DNA from: Vitellaria paradoxa
Lineage: Eukaryota > Streptophyta > Magnoliopsida > Ericales > Sapotaceae
Length of the DNA: 64,000 nucleotides
Direction: 5' to 3'
Assembly (NCBI GenBank): GCA_019916065.1
Contig: CM034236.1
Coordinates: forward strand, 22,027,508 to 22,091,507
Under the pieces are notes generated by a model. That model was not told the origin of the DNA, ran no database searches, and saw nothing but the letters and a program-made list of their open reading frames with translations. Shown here piece by piece: positions 12,715 to 25,000 of this stretch (positions are counted from its first letter, which is position 1; every line of letters starts with the position of its first letter). A program made the translations under genes and the position numbers.

Positions 12715-13645
12715 CTCAGAAACCATACAAGTACAATGTAGTTTTATCAAAGATAATCAATGTAATTTACTTGACTTGGTTAGAGGATATTTGGCTCTCT
12801 TTGAAGATATAAGTTTCAAAAAAAAAAAGTTAAAAATATCTAAAAATTACTTACTTTTTATTTAATTACACAAATTAGGAGATTACAACTTCTATTAATT
12901 TTTACTAACTTTTGACACTTCAAACACCTCATTTATACTATTACAATTAATTTTTTCTAATAATAGAAAAATGATGCCAACCCTCCGACTACCTCGACGC
13001 TGGAGGAAATTCATAATAAAATTTTAAAAGGTATTAATAGTAATATAATTTCAAAAATTATAAAAATATTTTTATTTATGTATTTTCATCAAATATTATG
13101 AGGTAATCACTCCATGTTTTCATGTAACTAATTTAGGATGTTCATGTTATCCCTCCAAAAAAAAAAAAAAAAGAAAAAAAATTTGTCACTTTATTTTAAA
13201 TTAAGATGTTAACTCACATTATAATATCCATATATTATTACAACTTGAGATATCCAATTCAACGTAATACGTGTCAGAAATTATTTATTTGATTGAACTT
13301 ATTTATAAAGTCGTTTTGTACACTTTATTTTTTAAGTGAAATTGTAAAATTATCCATTTTTAAGTAATTATTCTTATATATAATTTAAATGACATCGTTG
13401 CACTCCGAAAATAAATCATTAGATACACTTTTAGACTCAGTTTGATACAAGAAAATAAAAAATATATATATTTCAAGGATTGAAATACATTTTATTTATA
13501 TTTATATTTATATTTTAACAAGCGTATTAAAAATAATTTTTATTTTATTTTACTTCTAACTTAATTAAATAAAAAATTTAATTTTTTTATTTATTTTTCT
13601 TTACAAACTTTTACTATTTAAAATTGTTGTCACCACCCTCAAATC

Positions 13646-13872
13646 AATCATTTATTAACAACCCTTGGGGTTGGTCCAGCGGCTTGAGGGAGCATTTTCC
13701 ATAGAGTTTGTCTGGATTCGATTCCAAGGGCCACCCACCACAAGCGTAAGCTTGTAACTTATCTGGTCGGCGGGTTTGTGGGATATTCGTCTGCCCCCGG
13801 TTTACCAATCGGCTACACGACTGTAATAAATCGGCCGGGTTCCGGGTCACAAAAAAAAATCATTTATTAACA
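13646..13872 (+). mobile_element. Complete tRNA-derived SINE with 15-bp target duplication
   Basis: The body (13661-13857) starts ACCCTTGGGGTTGGTCCAGC, carries an A-box-like TGGTCCAGCGG (13672-13682) and a B-box-like GGATTCGATTCC (13714-13725), and ends in an A tail after GGGTCAC. It is flanked by AATCATTTATTAACA at 13646-13660 and again at 13858-13872, a perfect direct repeat. RNA polymerase III would start near the 5' end. The GC-rich body contrasts sharply with the AT-rich surroundings. A minus-strand open frame over it is incidental. Family name not assigned. Confidence 0.85.
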
Positions 13873-14973
13873 GTTTATATGAACCTTTTACAAAAATTAC
13901 TAAAATAAGAAAATTAATGTATGAAAAAAAAATTAACTTTAAGTAATATATATATATATATATATCAGCCCAATCATAAGTATTATTATTTTAAAATTTT
14001 AATTTGATATTTTATAATAATCTTAATAAATTAGAACTAAAATGTTTTATCACAATACTCACATACTATAGCTAGAGCTTTTCAAAAATTAAAGTGACAA
14101 TTGCTTTATCAAAAAATTTAGAAAGACAAAATTATTTTTAATAAATTGTCTTCTCTATATTTTGTTTAAAATTTATTTTTTTAATAGTAAAATAAAGATA
14201 TTTATGGTATTATAATTAAGTCTTGAATTGAATTTTTGTATAAAAATATTTATGACATTATAATATTATAAAATATATAATGAAAAAATAGAGGAACAAT
14301 TGTGCAATTTCAATAAATGAAAAAGTAAAGTGAAATGTAAGAAAAAATTAATGGACTGCAAATAAGTTCATCCAATATTTTTTTAGCTACTGTTTTTGTT
14401 TTTGTTTTTTTTTTTTTTTTTTTGTTTGGAACATTTTGTTATTTTTTTAGTGTTTTATTTTCTCTCGTATTTAAGAAATTATATTATTTTTCCATTAAAG
14501 AGGCACTCACCTTTGACTAACACATGTTCGGCAATATTATTATTATTATTTTTTGGGCATTTGATTTTTTTATTTTTTTCACCTCTAAAATCAAAAGAAA
14601 CCACGCCTTGCTCCGACGTGGCTCTGCGTTTGAGACAATGGCCAATGATCAGTGATCTGCTCTTGGTTTTCAATTTGTTTTATATTGATAATCAGTTAAT
14701 TTTTTTCTTAATTATTTTTTATCTATTATTTATTATTTAATATCATATTTACCTAATTTTTTCTCTTATAACAATTTTAATATTTTAAAAATCTAAATTT
14801 ATATTCATTCATGCGATGTTTGATTAAAAAATTAAAACCAAAAATGTAAAAATTTAAAATTTCCTCTCATGTTTTAATTGTGATAGAAATAAAACAATAC
14901 ATAAAATTTTAAAAATTAAAATTAGTTAAATTACAAAACTCAATATATTGATAAATGTCTCTTGTTATATTAT

Positions 14974-15364
14974 GGTTGAGTTTGGAGTGATAAAAAGTGT
15001 GATAAAATATTATTTGGAGAAACCTTTTGTGTTTGGTATACACATCTCAAACCGCATTTTTTAGAGATAAATAGTAAGACTCCCATTCTGATGGATTAGA
15101 TTTCCGTTTGAACGGATTCAAAATTTTGAGCAGTTATGACTTCTTTGCACTACAATCCGTCCAAACAGATTGTAAAAACCGTTTAGACAGAAGTTGGTCG
15201 CGCGAATCCATTGGAACGGTTTCTACAATTTGTTAGAATAGTTTCTATGACATCACAAAAAATAATCAAAATATATGTCATTCGATAGTTTAAGAGTCCA
15301 TAATGAGAACGGTAAAAAAATTTTTCAGAGATTTTCACCAAATTTTGATGCACCATACGCACCC
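14974..15364. mobile_element. MITE-like repeat, copy 1 of a second subfamily
   Basis: Starts GGTTGAGTTTGGAGTGAT and ends CACCATACGCACC. The interior is shared with 16249-16755: AAAGTGTGATAAAAT, TGACTTCTTTG, GTCCAAACAGATTG, GCGCGAATCCAT, AACGGTTTCTAC. Non-coding. Approximate ends. Confidence 0.55.
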
Positions 15365-16248
15365 TATATTACATTTTCTAATCTATTCATATAAGAATAT
15401 ACAAACTCTATGTAAGAGTGCAGAGGTGACGTATGTGTTTCATCCTACTTTTCAATTTTTTTCTTTTTTTATTTTCCTTTGAAAATAGGTGCTTTTTTTA
15501 AATTATTTTTCTCTCACTTTTTATTATTTTATTTTATGTTTATTAAGTTTTCTTCTTCTCTCGCTCGCGTTTCTTTATCTATTTAAATTTATATTTACTT
15601 AAACTGTGTTTGGATTATAAATTTATCAAGAAAAAAAGTGATAGAAATTTAAATTTTCTTTTCTTGTTTGATTATGATAAAAAAAATTAAAAATATATAA
15701 AATTTAAAAAATTAAAATTAGTTAAATTGACAAAATTAATATGTCAACAAACATATTTTATTTTATCATAATTTTAATTCATTTAGATAAAAATATATAT
15801 CTAAAATTTTATGCTTTATTTCTTATTTTTTATTTTTTTTATTCCCTTTTTTTTTTTTCTTTTCACACACTAATTTGCACTCCAATGACAATTTTAACAA
15901 ATTTTTGTTTTCTTTTCTAAAAATTAAGCGAGGACACTCCTTGTAATAACGAGGAAGAAGTGCCTTCTGGAGTAAAAATATTACTTCTTTTAACTCATGA
16001 TAATTTAAATTAATTAGATAATAAAGTTGGCGGTGGAATAACAGGTGGGGCAGGCAGTATAAATCAGAATCCACGTGGAGTGGATTTGTCCCATGTATCT
16101 TTCCAGCAGCGAAGTGAACATTACACACGTCAGTGCAGTCCAGTCCAGTCCAATCTAATCCAATCCTACCATCACTGCATTACAATTATTAATTATTACA
16201 AGTTGTAAAGTGGAATCCCTTGTTCGTGGATCCTGACTGCCAATCTAA
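15365..16248. other. AT-rich spacer
   Basis: No gene recognised. A short CAGTC/CCAATC tandem (GTCCAGTCCAGTCCAATC) lies near 16136-16168. Confidence 0.4.
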
Positions 16249-16755
16249 GGATGTATTTAAAGTGATAAAAAGAGAGATAAAATGTGATTTAAAGAAATTT
16301 TTTGTATTTAGTATATACATCTCAAATCACATTTTTTTGGAGAAGAACAGTAAAATTTTCGTTCCAACAGATTAGATTTTCATTTGGACAGATTTAAAAT
16401 TTTGGACAGTCGTGACTTCTTTGGATACAATTCGTCCAAACGGATTATAAAACCCGTTTGGATGAAAATTGCCCGCGCGAATCCATCGGAACGTTTTCTA
16501 CAATCCGTTGAAATGATTTCTACGACCCTACAAAAAAATAGTTAAAGTTGATGTTATTCGGTAGTTTGAGAGTCTAATGTGAGAATGGAGAAAAAGTTTT
16601 TCCTATTTGATTAATCGAATTCTAGTTATCAACTTTTTTTTGAAAGGTATTGAATTTTTTTTTAACTTTGAGAAAGTAAGAATATGTAAAAATGTAATAT
16701 AGATTTTTAGATATTTTCAGATATTTTGACCAAATTTTTGTGCACCAAACGCACC
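16249..16755. mobile_element. MITE-like repeat, copy 2 of the second subfamily
   Basis: Starts GGATGTATTTAAAGTGATAA after TAA and ends GCACCAAACGCACC followed by TTAA. A TWA-type flank would fit PIF/Harbinger (Tourist) MITEs. Shares the ATTCGTCCAAACGGATT and GCGCGAATCCATCGGAACG blocks with 14974-15364. Longer than copy 1 by about 115 bp near the right end. Confidence 0.55.
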
Positions 16756-18329
16756 TTAAATATACGTTTTGGGATTTGGAGGGAAATGGAGGAGTCGAGT
16801 ATGCGTTTAACACACTGAAAAATTGTAGAAAATTTTAAAAATTTTTGAAAATTTTTAAAAATCATTCACTTATTATCTCACTATACGAATTATAAATCTA
16901 TAAATTATCTTAAATTATGACACCATTGAGTGTTAAATAAAAAAAATATAAAATTCTACAAATCTCTACAAACACAAATTATGATATTGTAAAATTTAAA
17001 TTTTTTACTGACTACACAAATTATAAGACACTAACTTTTACAAATTTAAACAACTCTAAACACACCCTATCTCACTTTATCTTACTTTTTGTCACTCCAA
17101 ACGCCTCTATGTTTGGACAAACTGGCTCTGTTACTATTTTTTATTCTATTTTTTCTCTGCTTTTTTAAGTTTTAGTTCATTTTTATTTAATGGTTAAACT
17201 AGCCTTGTAATTAATGAAGAACAATTAATACAAAACACTCTAAATACCATAATTATTCTTCTTTTTTATTTATTGTTATAAAACAATATCCTCCACTTTT
17301 CACTTTTTTATAGTTACTTTTATAATATCATGTATACTTTTATCTGTATATATTGTCTCTCATTGGTTCATTAAATATTAAATAAAACAATATGGAAGAA
17401 GATTTATTGAAATAGAACTTTTGAACATGATTTTTATTATTATTATTTTGTATAAGTGATATCGAGCAAATTTCATATTGTTATAAATTATTGATCTCTC
17501 AAATAGCAAAGTAACTGTTAACTTTTTCTAATTTTTCCCTTTTATAGGATTGATTTTTTAGTAAAACAATATAGAACAAATTGCATATAATATTTTTTAT
17601 TTTTTATTTTTATTAGTTTATATGTTATAACATTATTAGGATTCTTTTTCCCTATTAATTTTTTTTTTTTTACAGTTCTTATTCCTAGTTTTTTTTGGTA
17701 ATTTATAGAGGGTTTTATTAAAAATGTCGAATTATGTTGCACAGTGCCATATTATTTTTTATTTAATAGTGACTGATTTTGGGGTTGAATGTTAAGATTT
17801 AAATTTTAATTTGATTTACTTTTATTTCAGTTATTTTCATTAATATATGAATTGATTAACGATTATAATGTCTTACTTTGTATCAATTAAAAAATAATAA
17901 TTTTTATTTTCTTCTTTGATGTTTGATAAAATAAACTTAAAAAATATATTTATTATAGAGCTAAATTAAAAAAAAACTATTTAAAATCTTATCTTATGCA
18001 ACTTCATAAAATTATAACTAGTATTGACCCTTGTAATGCACGGAATTGTATAACAATTTTTATGAACAAAATATAAATTTTAAATACATTACAAATTATT
18101 TTAATAAAATTGCATAATTTCATAAAATAATTAGAGTTATTTTTTTATTAAATCTCGATCCGATCTAATCCAATCCTAAAAAATAAATTTTACTCTAAAA
18201 TATATATTGAATCATAATCTTACGTAATTGACTTGATTTCTTTTTTGTTTTAAATTGTTTGTTAGTTTTAATATACATTTTTATTTTTTTAATTCATGAC
18301 TCATTTTGCAAAGTTAGAAATACTATTAG
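16756..18329. other. AT-rich intergenic DNA
   Basis: No coding region, RNA gene or bounded element seen. Around 16980-17100 there is text resembling MITE ends (CACTCCAAACGCCTC at 17092-17106), possibly a degraded copy. Confidence 0.4.
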
Positions 18330-19640
18330 TCTTAATTATATTAATCAGTTAAAAATCATTGATATAATCAATTTAAAATTAGAAATTTTTCTAAAAATAA
18401 ATTATTCACAGGCTTAAATAATATTTCAAATTTTATTTAATTTTTTAATTTAAGATAAACAAATTTCAAACATACATTTTTTTGTGTTTTTTTTTTTTGT
18501 GTTTAAACAAATTATTTCAATTTTTATTTTTGTTTTTAATTTAATTATTAATGTATTTGAAATATACAAATTTTACAAGTATATTGAATTTATAAGCAAG
18601 TAGATTACCTTTTAGAATTTATGAGTTAATTCATTTGAAATTTATAAGCAATTGGGCTCTTTTTCGGAATCTAGCCAAGTGACTCCCTTTTCGAAACCTA
18701 TGATGTCTTTTACATTTATTAAATTATATGCCACAATTCTAGTGCTTTTATAAGAAAAAGAAAAAGAAAAAGTGAAATCGTAATATTTTAGCAATATGAA
18801 ATAAATAAATAAAGGTTTTGTGAATGAGAAAAAAAAATAGAATAATAAGGAATGAATGAATTCAAAAAATAATTCAAAAATCTATAAAAAAAAATAAAAA
18901 ATAGAATGGCATATGCCACGTAGAATTGAAGTGAAAGAAAAAAGATAAAAAATACATTTGTTTTAGTATTATGGTAAATAGATAATATAGATTTATAAAA
19001 ATAACTCAAATTTTAAGTATTATTATTCGATTAAAAATTGTCACATGACCAATTTCAATTTAGAATTAAAAATTTTTCTAAATAAAAAAATTATTCCAAG
19101 GCTAATATTTCATCATTTTTTTGTGTTTTTAAATTTTAGCCTTTTTGTGTTTTTAAATTTAAGATATAAAATGAGTTATTATTATAAAAGAAGTTATGTT
19201 TTTTAATTTGATTAATATTTAATAACTTTTAAATATTTTTAATCTGTAAATTTTACAACAACAGTGAATTAATAAGTCAGTTCTATTTAACGAACCCACG
19301 AAAGGGGATCTCTTTTTGGAACCCAAGAAAGTAAGTCACATTTTTTAACCCATGAGTTATTTTGCATTTATTAGACTACATGCCACAACTCTAGCACTTT
19401 TATAGGCAAAATAAAAAGTAAAGCGGTGGTGTTCTGACGATATGAGATAAAGAAATAATGGTCTTGTGAATGAGAAAAGGGAAAAGAAGAAGAGCGAATG
19501 ACAAAAATTAAAAAATAATTCAAAATCTAAAAAAAAAATGAAAGAGTAGAATGGTGATCAAAAAGGCAAGCCACCTTAGATTGGAGTGAAAGAGAAGAGG
19601 AGAGAGAAAATACATTATTTTAGTATTATAGTATAGATTA
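18330..19640. repeat. Decayed tandem duplication, period about 650 bp
   Basis: Two diverged units. CCACAATTCTAGTGCTTTTA (18731) matches CCACAACTCTAGCACTTTTA (19382), offset 651. Further matched blocks are TTGTGAATGAGAAAA, AATAATTCAAAA and TTTTAGTATTATGGTA versus TTTTAGTATTATAGTA. Heavy indels. No open frame is conserved between the copies. Confidence 0.65.
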
Positions 19641-20063
19641 ACCGATGATTTTTAATTTAATATGTAAATTAATAAAAAGTGAAGGATATTATAAAAAATA
19701 AATAAAAAGTGGAGTATGTTTGCTTCATAATAATAAATAGAAATGGAGGGTAATTATGATATTTCATGTGTTTTGTATTAATAGTCCTTTATTAATTACA
19801 AGGCTAGTTTAGTAATTTTGTAGGGTAAAAAATTTGTAAGGAGTAGAGGAGGCTTTTAAAGAAGTGCCAATATCCATACCCAAAAAAATCAATACAATAA
19901 AACCCAAAAAAAAAATTATATTATTAACCTTTGAATAAAAATCGACGGTTGAGATTTAAAAAATAGAGAAATAGTAGAATAAAAAATAAAAGGAGAGCTA
20001 AGTCCATGTTTGGATGGCTAAGCTTGAGTTTGGGAAGAAAAGAAAAGCCATTTTTTTTTATTG

Positions 20064-20429
20064 GGCTCGTTTGGAGTAAAAAAAAATATGATAAATTGAG
20101 ATAAAATGTGATTTGGGGTTAATTTTGATGTCATTTTTTTTTTTTTGAAAAATCACAAACCGTGAGAACGGTTTTCCAAATCTGTTCCCATGGATTCAAA
20201 AAAATTCAAAAAAAAATAGCGACAATGGTACTCATTTGAAAGCTTTCGACACGAAAAATATGATTGTATAAAAAATTTACACATTCAGTTAACCTATTTT
20301 TAGATTTTTTTATTTTTTTAGCGAAATATTGAAATTTTTTGAAATTAGTGATGGCGGGAAAATTAGAGGTAGATGTGTTGTTAGAGATTTATAGATTTTT
20401 TTGAAGATTTTTCTTATGCCAAACAAGCC
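20064..20429. mobile_element. MITE with terminal inverted repeats, same family as 12375-12714
   Basis: Left end GGCTCGTTTGGAGTAA, right end ATGCCAAACAAGCC; inverted, these agree at most of the first 12 bases. TATTG lies directly outside on both sides (20059-20063 and 20430-20434), so a 5-bp target duplication is possible. Interior blocks are shared with the 12375 copy. Non-coding, 366 bp. Confidence 0.7.
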
Positions 20430-20636
20430 TATTGTTGATTACTAGCTAATTATTAAAAATCTAGCATTTTTTGTATTTAGGAAGGGAAAAAATGCTAGTC
20501 TTTTAGTTTTTTATTAATTTGACAGTTCTACCTTTCAAGATTTAAAAGAAATTCAAAATATAAGAGAATAAATTTGATCATTTTAAAAAAAAAAAAAAGA
20601 CAAAAAGTTAATAGCTTTTTTTCTCAAACAGTCACT

Positions 20637-21545
20637 AAGTTTTATGGCTTATTTCATCTACACTCCATTAGTTTCGGATTTGTACACCTAACTTTATAGG
20701 TTTTATAATTGTGGACCGAGACTTTTGAGATTTATATTACATTTACCTAGATCCATTCGGTTAGACTTTTTAATTCAAAAATTAAATTTTGACCATTCCA
20801 ACACTATAAAATTACTTTTATACCCTTAGTATTAATAAAAATAATATTTATATTATAATATATTGTACCTTTTTATATAAAAATTAAATTATAATTAATT
20901 TATTAAAAATTTTTGAACCTTTTTTATATGGTTTTAAATGACTATTCCTAAGCAGTAATATTCTAAATTTACGTTATATATAAATAAGTAATTTTACATA
21001 ATAAATTATATATCATTACTTTTTTCTATTAATAATCTAATAAACTAAAAATAAAAATAGAAATACACTATAATTGGTTTATTAAATTTTTTTTGTAAAC
21101 ATTTTCTATATTAGTCCTTTAAATTATTATGCTTCACATTAATATTTTAAGTTTCTATTATATATAGATTAGTAATTATACATATATATAAATTATCATT
21201 ACCTTTTCTATTTATAATAATCTAATAAACTAAAATGGAAGAGAGAAAATTTTAATTTCTCATTTTCTTTCACTTCGTTTCTATTTGTATCAAACAATAA
21301 TGAACAAATCTTACTCTTAATTTTTTTTCATACATTTTTTTATATTGACAGTAATGGTATAAAAGTAATTTAAAATATTGAATTGGTCAAAAGTTACTTT
21401 TTGGACAAAAAATCTAACAGAATGGGTTAAAGTGAATGTAATACAAATCTCAAGAGATGTAGTTACATATTTATACAACATGTAAAGTCTAGGTGTACAA
21501 AACTAAAACCAAAAGAGTTGTAGATGAAATAAACCCTAAATTTTT
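20637..21545. mobile_element. Element with about 190-bp inverted terminal arms (MULE-like foldback)
   Basis: The left arm (20637-20826) and the reverse complement of the right arm (21351-21545) align throughout: TTATTTCATCTACA, TTGTACACCTA, CTTTTGAGATTTATATTACA against CTCTTGAGATTTGTATTACA, and AATTACTTTTATACC. The centre (about 520 bp) holds two diverged copies of a roughly 190-bp AT-rich block with AATAATCTAATAAACTAAAA. No transposase. Long arms suggest a Mutator-like non-autonomous element. No 9-bp target duplication was established. Confidence 0.65.
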
Positions 21546-22069
21546 ATCTAATAATCCTGAATTTATTATTTTCGAGCTAACATCGAAATCGAATATCAGC
21601 TTTTCCCTTTTATACTTCTTAACATAAAAAGATTTGAACTTGATTTTGCATTAAGCAAAGTCTAACGAATTTTTTTATTTTATAAAATTTCTATGTCTTG
21701 AAAGTTTTTATTTACTTATAAAATTATTACTTTTCTACAATCTAACTTTATAATTAAAGATTTTCTCTCTCTCTTTTTTTTTTTTTTTGAGTTTTTTTTG
21801 AACATAAAATTTTAGATTAAAAATTTTTAGTTTAATAAACTGAAATTTCAAATACGTAAATTTTTAATTCAAATACAATTGAATTCTATATTATGTAACA
21901 AGTTTCTACATAAAAAACAATTAAATTTTGTATTATGTAACAAGTTTCTACATGAAGTGCAATTGTGTATAATAAAAATTTATGTTGGAAAACAGAAAAA
22001 TAAGAATAAGGTGTGTAGAAGACTTTTCGATTTAGAATCTCTTACTTGTTTTACAAGCTCCTTTGTTAT

Positions 22070-25000
22070 TAGGGGTGGAAATGAATTGAGCTTTTATTGA
22101 GTTATTCGAGTTGAGCTTAATAAAAGCTCGATTTGAGTTTAGTTTGTAATAGATTCAAACCGAATTCAAGCTTTGATTAAGACTCGGTAACGAATCGAAC
22201 CAAGCTTGAGCCTAATATAGTTCGGCTCATAAGGCTCGTGAGCTGCTCAATAAGGAAATGATATAGTTTTTGTCCTTATCTAACCCTAACCCAAAAAACC
22301 ATCCGCCTACACAAGCTGTGTTCAAAATCAAAGCCATTCTTCGCTTTTCAATTACGCCACTCAACCACTGACTATCAGTTCAAACCCAAGCACTTTGCTA
22401 CTGTGAAGACCATCATTGATGACTTGTCTACATCATTTGATTGTGATTTCAAACCTAAGCACCCTCTTTGCCACCAGGAGATGCTCTGTGAATTTGAGTC
22501 TTTATCTTTCTGTTTTTCGAAATGAGTATTCTTTGTTTGGAAATCACTAAATCAAAAATAAATACCTGTATTTGTTTTATTTAATTGGAATAAATCGATG
22601 TTGAAATTTTGAACCAAAAAAAAATCGAACCCACTATATATAGAAAGGGAAGGATCAACCTTTTATTTTTCTAAAAATATCATGTATAAATATATATATT
22701 TTTCTAATGGTTGGAAATCAAAAAGTGAAAACATGAAAAATGTGCAAGTGGATAAAACCAGAAATTTCAGACTCTGCATTTTCATGAGTTTGTTTCACTA
22801 AAATCCAAAAAGAAATTGGTGTTTTGTTGTGTTACAGTTTTCTTCTATAAACTGATATTCTTAAAAGAAACCCTACAACACAAACGATATGTGATGTACT
22901 TTGTCATCTCAATTTCAAATTATATATATATTCTCTTATTATTTTTTTTGTTTGATATGGAATGGAACAAATTGCTATGATACTGAGTAGATAAAAATCT
23001 TTATTCCTAGATGTTTTTGTTTACTTTCATCCAATATTTGCAAACATGAGTTGGTTTTCATTTCCATTTTTGTGCATCTGATATATTCCTAAACAATGTT
23101 GAACATTGTTGTCCATTTTTGTGCATCCGATATTTTTCATTTTTGTGTATCTAAATTTGAAGAAATAGACATTAATTTGAACTTGAGATGACAATAATGT
23201 GTAATTGATAGCCTTATTTAAAAACTTTGAGTTAGTGGTTTAATATTTTTTTTGTTTATTAAGATTTGTTACTCAATATTAGTAGATATTTGTTTTATAG
23301 GAAGATTAAGTTTTGGCTTTAATAGGAATGTCGTCTCAAGTAAGAGAAACCATCCCCCATCTTCAACACACACTTGTGTTTCTTCTCTCCTACTCCAAAT
23401 AATGAAACTATTGAAATTGATCCTTTTAAGGGAGATGAGCTAACTCAAATTGATGAACCACTAGTGATGAGCAAGGTAAAAAGGCAAAAAAAAACTATTT
23501 TTTAGTTGGAGTTCAAGGAAATTGAACTTCCTAATCGGATGAAAAAGGTCTAATACATACATTGTAAAACAAAATTATCAATGAATACAACTAGGCAACA
23601 ACTCATATGAAATGACATTTACAATCATGTGTGACAAGAAACTTAGAGCAAAAAAATAAATAAATAAATAACAACAACAACAACAACAAATATTGAACTT
23701 CCACCAAGTGAGTTCAAATATGGATGAAAGGTTAATGGGTCCTCCTCTTATGCAACCTAGTGGAAAGTATGATTACTCATGGATGAGAAAAGCAATAGGT
23801 CATTGGATTCTCATGCATGAGCATCCATTTAATGTTGTAGAGAAGTATGGTTATAATTTCATGACCAAGGTTACAAATCCCACATTTGAGAAGATTTCTC
23901 GTAAGAGCCTTAAAACTGATTTGCATAGCAGTGTATGAAGCTGAGAAGAATAAGTTAAAAGTATTGCCAAAGGGCATTTAGTAAAATTAGTTTAACCACT
24001 GACATGTGAAAGTTATAGAATCAAAAGATTAGCTACATGATTATTACAAGCCACTTTATTGATTCTTAATGGAGGCTATAAAAATATGTGTTTAGGTTTC
24101 GACATGTGCCACCTCCTCATTGTAGGGTTGATGTTGCTGATGCTATCTATAAGTGTTTACTGGATTGGGGGATTGAGAACAAAGTGTTTTCTATTTCTGT
24201 TGACAGTGATTCTTACAACAACACATATTTGAGAATTTTAAAAGACAAATTTTCAAGAAACATAATGCTAGTTGGTGGTGGAAGATTATTCCATATATAT
24301 TGTGCGCACATTCTAAATTTGTTAGCTCAAGACGGACTTACTAAATTAAAGATATAATCGATGATGTGCATGAAATTGTGAGGTTTGTTAACTCTTCCAA
24401 GGCCAGACTCTGGACATTTTATGAAATAGGTGAAACAAGTTATTGACCAAGCTTCAAATGATGATAACGAATTAATAATTGTAATGGCAAGGAAGATAAA
24501 GGAGAAGTTTTACAACTATTGAGGTGAATGTAATTTAGTGATGTCTATTGCTAATGTTCAAGATCTGAGGTGTAAACTCCTTGGAGTTGAGATGTGTTTT
24601 CTTGAAATTTACTTAGAGGATAAGTGTAAAAGAAATATTGATGAAGTTAAAAAGGTTTTGTATGAAATTTTTAATGATTATGTCCAAGTATAAAGTGAAA
24701 AAGCATATAGTAGAGGAATGAAATTCTCTGGAGGTAGCACAAGCTCTAACTCCCAATCATCATCCTTAAGATGGTCCAAACTAATGCATTATGTATGAAC
24801 AAAGAAGAGTAATCCTTCAGTTAAATCAGAACTGGATATTTATTATGAAGAGGGAGAATTTAGTTATCAAGCAAGTTCTCACACCATTTTAGTGTATTAG
24901 AGTAGTGGAAGGCCAATACTTTGAAATTTCAGATTTTATCCAAGATGGTGGTTGATATTCTTGTAATTCTGATCTCCACTGTAGCCTTAAAATCTACTTT

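Noticed and set aside
13644..13850. 68-codon minus-strand frame
   Set aside because: Lies wholly within the SINE body.
14396..14740. 114-codon open frame
   Set aside because: Low-complexity Phe/Leu/Ile translation of T-rich DNA with no motif and no relation to neighbours.
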